From assembly GCF_002775205.1 (NCBI RefSeq), contig NC_036461.1, positions 22,434,875-22,498,874 of the forward strand: 64,000 nt of DNA. The letters run 5' to 3'. The translations under genes were made by a program, and so were the position numbers. Shown piece by piece: positions 59,901-64,000 of the stretch (its first letter is position 1; each line of letters opens with the position of its first letter). This stretch comes from Xiphophorus maculatus. Its lineage: Eukaryota > Chordata > Actinopteri > Cyprinodontiformes > Poeciliidae. The notes under the pieces are model-generated. The model saw only the letters and a list, made by a program, of their open reading frames with translations. It searched no databases and was not told the DNA's origin.

Positions 59901-61372
59901 AAAAACCCATCTGGAGCAGGAGAGGCTGTTCCCCAATGGAGCCACGGCCCACACGAAACCGACTCAGGCTCAAGTGTACGTATCCGGTTACTGAACACAC
60001 AACGCTCACACACTCAACCAACAGCTTAGGAGGTGGAATTGGTGTTTGGGGGACACACGGGACCAGTGAAACGTTTAGATGCGCTCATCACGGGTGTGAC
60101 TGTCATGTTTAATTTTGGACTTTTAATGCCTCATTTGAACAGTTCTTCCTCCCGGGTGGAATTCACACGACTTCGGTGAATTTCAAAAGCAAAACTGAGG
60201 GGCAGAATTTTAACTTCATAGTGGATTTATTTATTTTTTTCTGTGCTCCACCTGGGAGAGCAAATTATAAATCCTCAGATATATTTATAGGTGGGTAGGA
60301 AGAACTAGTTATGACCTTGTTGTTTTAACATGATGTTTTATCAGCCGAGACATTTGAAGGTCAAGTGAATTTGAGGTAAACGCCAAATATAGTCTGGAAG
60401 TACTTTACCCTATTCTAGCATATATATTACATAATATAAGTATTGGTTTCATAAAATTTCTATTAGAAACAGATTGATTTGGGAAAGCATTTCTGCTGCT
60501 CAAAATCTGTTGTTTTCTAATTGTATTTGTGTAAATGTTTTAATGTTAGTCGTTCAATTTCCCAAACTTGCACAAAGCTGTCTTGTATTGTCTGGCTGGT
60601 GACATCATTGTAAGATATTAAATCAGATTAGTTACTTAAGTAGCCTTTTTTTATGGAATACCTTTTTACTCTTGAGTAAATTCCTGGACTTCTACTTGAG
60701 TGAAAATATGCTGAAGCAGAGCTGCTCTACCCACCTCTGACACCAACTACTGCTAAATGGACAAAAATGTCCCTTTGCATGTTGTATCACATGCTTTTTT
60801 GTATCCATCAACAAGCGTCTGGACAAATTCTGCTTGTTTTTTTTTTTCACCTCCGCTCTCATCGCAAACAGAAGAGGACAGTTAATACGTTTTTCTCCAG
60901 CATGGCTTTTTAAGCGTAGCTCACCAATAACTGACAGGGTTGAGGTCATTCCAGAGGCTTAGGCCTAGGTTATTTATTCCTAAACCGGTTTGGATGTGCA
61001 TCTGCCCGGTCCAGTTGGAACAGAGTGGCTGCGTCCTCGCCAGGAAACAATAAACTGAAATACATTTTACCATTTCTGACAAGCGGCCCGGTCTCTGCTT
61101 GCCAGAAATATCTCTGCGACTTTTCTCCGCGACCTCTGAGAGCTAAGACATACTTACATCAAATATGCTTCGTTAAAAGGCCAAAATTAATGATATTCAT
61201 GCCCATTTTAAGTATTTAACCTTCTTATAGGCACTCTGAATTCATATCCGAGAGTAAATGCACCCTCTGTAGTTATGCTAGGGTATTGCACGTTGGTGGA
61301 ATTAGTAACTACTCTATCTTTTTTTTCTTTTTTTCTCCCCCCCAGGAGTCGGAGCTCTACATTTGCTTGTAA
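56980..61372 (+). CDS. drap1: NC2-alpha / DRAP1-like histone-fold protein
   Basis: Six exons (56980-57021, 57478-57550, 58267-58360, 58831-58950, 59876-59975, 61346-61372) join in frame to about 151 residues. NC2-alpha pairs with NC2-beta (DR1), binds TBP on DNA and blocks preinitiation-complex assembly. The protein opens MPGQKKKYKVRFPPGRIKKI and continues MQKDTEVGRIATSVPVIIAR, ALEMFLKSLLTKTCLITQ, then MKQCIESEKLFHFLKDLA, the H2A-like histone fold of DRAP1. It is shorter than human DRAP1 (205 aa), and the stretch between the third and fourth helices (AKFNNIVSVAH) differs from the usual sequence. The tail is GHETDSGSS-like and ends ESELYICL. CHRAC1 and POLE4 fit less well. The exon 4 donor (58950) and exon 5 frame are chosen by splice strength and frame; exon 5 is open in a second frame. 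Whether this is the only fish drap1 or a diverged paralogue is unknown. Confidence 0.8.
59195..59782 (-). mobile_element. TTAA-type MITE family A, full-length reverse copy
   Basis: It begins ttaaaggggcagcattgtg and ends atactgcccctttaa, with TTAA at both edges. This is the best-preserved pair of ends in the window. It lies in intron 4 of the DRAP1-like gene. Confidence 0.88.
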
Positions 61373-61958
61373 CGTGGACTTCCCAGCAGCACATCATTCC
61401 TGTTCACATGTCATTAGGCTTTGCAGTGACTCCGCAAAAACCCCCCCAACAACCTAGACAAAAACACTCTGTTCACTACTGGGACACTATAGCCTATATA
61501 AATATGACTGTTTTTGGACAGTAAGAGGGAAGAAAAGGGATTTACGCAGCAGTTTGAATCTGTACCAACATGCGAAGCTTTGGTAAAGAACAGAACGTCC
61601 ATGCAGGACGGATTTCTGCTGCAGGAGTTTTTCTTTTTTTTGTTCTTGTCCATAGATTTGAATACTTAACAGCCTGCAGTTTTCTGTTAGGTTTTTCTTT
61701 CATTTTTAGCTTGTCTGCAGATTTGAGGTTAGCGTCATGAACTGTTTAACCCCTGTAGCCCTCAAATGATTGATTTTTCATTTTGTTTTGCCGTCTTTGT
61801 TGATTACAAGTGCTTATTTTTTAATAGCAGCCATCGTGGTTTCTATTTTTAAAGCACTTGTAAATATATCTATATATATATATATGTTGGTTTTTTTTAA
61901 TGAAATGTGTAAATAACTCAAGGCAGGAGGTAAATAAAACTAAGCAAGAGCTTACAGC
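61373..61958 (+). other. 3' UTR of the DRAP1-like gene, with poly(A) signal
   Basis: The sequence follows the TAA stop (61370-61372). The signal AATAAA lies at about 61933, so cleavage is expected near 61950. A short (TA)n run lies at 61868-61884. Confidence 0.6.
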
Positions 61959-62299
61959 AGTTTGTTTATTCCAAGAAACTATTTCTTTAAACACGGTACT
62001 GGGCTGAAGTGATGAATAAATAGAGGAATTCTGTTCTTAGAGCATTTTTTACTGCATATTTACATTTTTGAAGCCATATATGGTCCAACATACGCAGCTG
62101 TCACCGGCTTTTTTTTTTTTTGGAAAAAAAAACAACAAAAAAAACAAAAAGCTGACGCTGACAAACATTAGTTTTAATGTTCCAGCTTCAAGTCTCACTG
62201 ATGCTGGTCCTGTAATGTACATGAACACAATCTCACCGGATGAGGCTGTAATACACACCGTCTGAGCTCACACCCCGCGCCCCCCACAACATTTTTTAA

Positions 62300-62766
62300 A
62301 TGAGACATGCATCTTAGTTCAAATCAACTTTACTACAATGACTCAAGATAAAATACATACAAAATAATTTTTTGTTTTGAAGTGTCCTGGCTTCTTCGCG
62401 AACCGAAGCCAACGCCAATTGGAAGTGGTTCACCGGATTCCTCTTTTGTCCGACACGTTTTCTATTCGGCCCCGGAAGGGCGCGGTCCGCCTACGCTCTT
62501 TTTCGAGAACCGAGCCGAACACCGGCGCGGAAAAAAAAACTCGAGAATGAAATATTTCCAGCGATTAAAACTTTTACACGCACGGCGACAGAGTCGTTTA
62601 TTTCATTAACTCGTCCTACGAGTGTAAAGCTGTTCTGTGCCAAAAAAACAGGGAGAGGGCTGGGGGGGTGAGGGGACAAATACAAAAAAAAAAAAATAAC
62701 AACCATAAAAAAACCCCCAACAAAACCCAAAAACAAAAAAAAACAAGTTATTACAGTACAGCTTCT
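62300..62766 (-). other. ahsa1 3' UTR (approximate)
   Basis: The sequence follows the ahsa1 stop on the minus strand. An AATAAA (TTTATT on plus) lies at about 62597. The region has A-rich runs at 62640-62740. The end is convergent with the DRAP1-like gene. Confidence 0.4.
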
Positions 62767-63619
62767 TCAGAAAAGTCGCGCTCCATAGCCAAAAGTCTGT
62801 TTGATAGCTTCAAAGTAGTATCTCTTCCAGCCGCCTTTCGTCTGTTCCTCTTCGCTGTCGGGGACGCCTCTGCACTCCACCTTCAGCTCCGTCTCGCTGC
62901 TCCGGTCCAGGAACATCAGGGTGATGGTGGCGTAATGCTCTGTGGTGCAGAGAGGCAATCAGTTTCCAAAATTCAAATAGAAAAACAAAAACAAAAAACA
63001 ATTATTTGACAGAAAAACCTGGAATGTGATTAAAATCTTCACAGTGTGGGAAAATTTGCATCTTTCAAACCCCCACAAAAAAAAAAGATTGAATAGACCT
63101 TCTGCAAAGGGAGTACATTTTTATATACAATGTTTTTTTTTTTCAAATATTTGTGGAAACAATATGTAAAACTGTTGCTGTCTTGACAGTGGAATGTGAC
63201 GGAATCTGTTAAAAATAATAATTTAACTCTAAAATAACCAATCAGAGTCAAGGGGAGGACCTTAGCTCTGTCAATCATCCTTGTGTATGAGCTGTTCTTC
63301 TCCATAACATAAAAAATAATCTAGAATATAAAGAACCTACCACAGGGCCAGTTGTTAAACCTCCACTTCATTACTATTTTCTCATCAGGTACCTGATGGC
63401 AAGAGGATTTGTTGTTAGTCGTCCACCATTTTCTACACGTGTTGTACATTATACCTCAAATAAAACATGAGTTTTCAGTGACGTTTTCATTATCGTTGAT
63501 GGAAACGTCAGCCTCACCAGCTCCGTGAATTCCCCAAAGACGTTTCCTTCGAGCAGGCGAAACTTTCCACCCCTCTCTCCGTCCACTGTCGCGGGACTGC
63601 GTGTGAACGCCTGGACCAT
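62767..63619 (-). CDS. ahsa1: Activator of Hsp90 ATPase 1, last three coding exons (5' part outside window)
   Basis: Exons 63518-63619, 63341-63392 and 62767-62939 (stop at 62767-62769) join in frame (phases 0 and 1). They encode MVQAFTRSPATVDGERGGKF, LLEGNVFGEFTEL, VPDEKIVMKWRFNNWPCEHY, ATITLMFLDRSSETELKVEC and the end RYYFEAIKQTFGYGARLF. This is the C-terminal START-like domain of Aha1, which contacts the Hsp90 N domain, while the Aha1 N domain (not in the window) binds the middle segment; together they stimulate the ATPase. The C-terminal FGYGARLF is shared with human AHSA1. Teleosts can have two ahsa1 genes, and the copy cannot be assigned. The first visible exon starts at an internal phase-0 junction, so its ATG is not the initiator. 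Confidence 0.93.
63130..63305. mobile_element. Family B-like MITE fragment
   Basis: The sequence ctgtcttgacagtggaatgt and ataaccaatcagagtcaagg then tcaatcatccttgtgtatg matches the interior of the family B elements at 40065 and 46980; the ends are not clear. It lies in an ahsa1 intron. Confidence 0.5.
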
Positions 63620-64000
63620 CTGCACACCCAAAGATACCACACTGTGACATCCTGGCCTCCAGCTAGATGGAGTAAGAAAAAAATTTATTGTCCACCAAGG
63701 TGGACGTTTGTCCACTAACGCACACAGGAATGTTTTTTTTTTTTTTTCTTTCTTCTTCTTCCCTAAAACGGATTGGCGTTTTCAAAAACTCTCGCGTTCA
63801 CACAGGACCGTTTTCAGAAATGTTTTTTTTCACACAGAAACACCCAAAATGGCGTGAAAAAATGGCTATTTTTTCTTCTTAACTCCCCCACACCTGTAAG
63901 TGGCGCTAAACAAGAAGAATGGAACATGTGCATAAATCCTTCGCACAAGATTACCAGTAGACTCAGGGGAAAGGAAGAAAAAACACAGATGGTGAACAAT
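63620..64000. other. ahsa1 intron to window edge
   Basis: No exon or clear element is seen. It contains T and A runs and a tttttcacacagaaac type repeat. Confidence 0.5.

Overview
The window reads as nuclear DNA of a ray-finned fish, probably a spiny-rayed (acanthomorph) teleost. Supporting this are short vertebrate-type exons with GT-AG introns, proteins close to vertebrate families, AT-rich introns packed with teleost-style DNA transposons (Tc1, hAT, TTAA-target MITEs), tRNA-derived SINEs, and many microsatellites. The species cannot be named from sequence alone. Exon models were built by hand. Reading frame was carried across every junction and closes in all genes except at one larp1b donor, which is flagged.

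Layout. Position 67-4493 (minus) holds the first five coding exons of asmt, the melatonin-forming O-methyltransferase; the rest lies left of the window. A 5'-truncated LINE tail (about 5160-5910) sits just upstream of asmt. Position 8435-13877 (minus) is complete three-exon pgrmc2 (198 aa), with a repeat-rich 3' UTR to its left. Position 18848-52316 (minus) is larp1b, with 19 or so coding exons for about 1100 aa: RG-rich region, La module and C-terminal DM15 repeats. The adjacency of pgrmc2 and larp1b matches the human 4q28 arrangement. Position 56980-61372 (plus) is a six-exon gene for a short NC2-alpha/DRAP1-like histone-fold protein (about 151 aa), divergent from larp1b. Position 62767-63619 (minus) holds the last three coding exons of ahsa1, convergent with the DRAP1-like gene; its 5' part is right of the window.

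The genes do not form one pathway. They cover melatonin synthesis, membrane heme/progestin-related signalling, control of 5'TOP mRNA translation, basal transcription repression and Hsp90 co-chaperoning. Most remaining sequence is mobile-element debris: at least five copies of one TTAA-flanked MITE family, two full copies and a fragment of a second, about ten Tc1/mariner relics, hAT-like elements, an integrase-type transposon remnant, two SINEs with perfect 14-bp target duplications (one nested in another element), and several strong palindromes. No CRISPR array, operon or prokaryote-like system is present, and I found no convincing new multi-gene system. The most interesting items are the diverged NC2-alpha-like gene, the two TTAA element families with similar termini, the integrase relic in asmt, the perfect 22-bp hairpin and intronic duplication in pgrmc2, and the hAT insertion in the larp1b 3' UTR.
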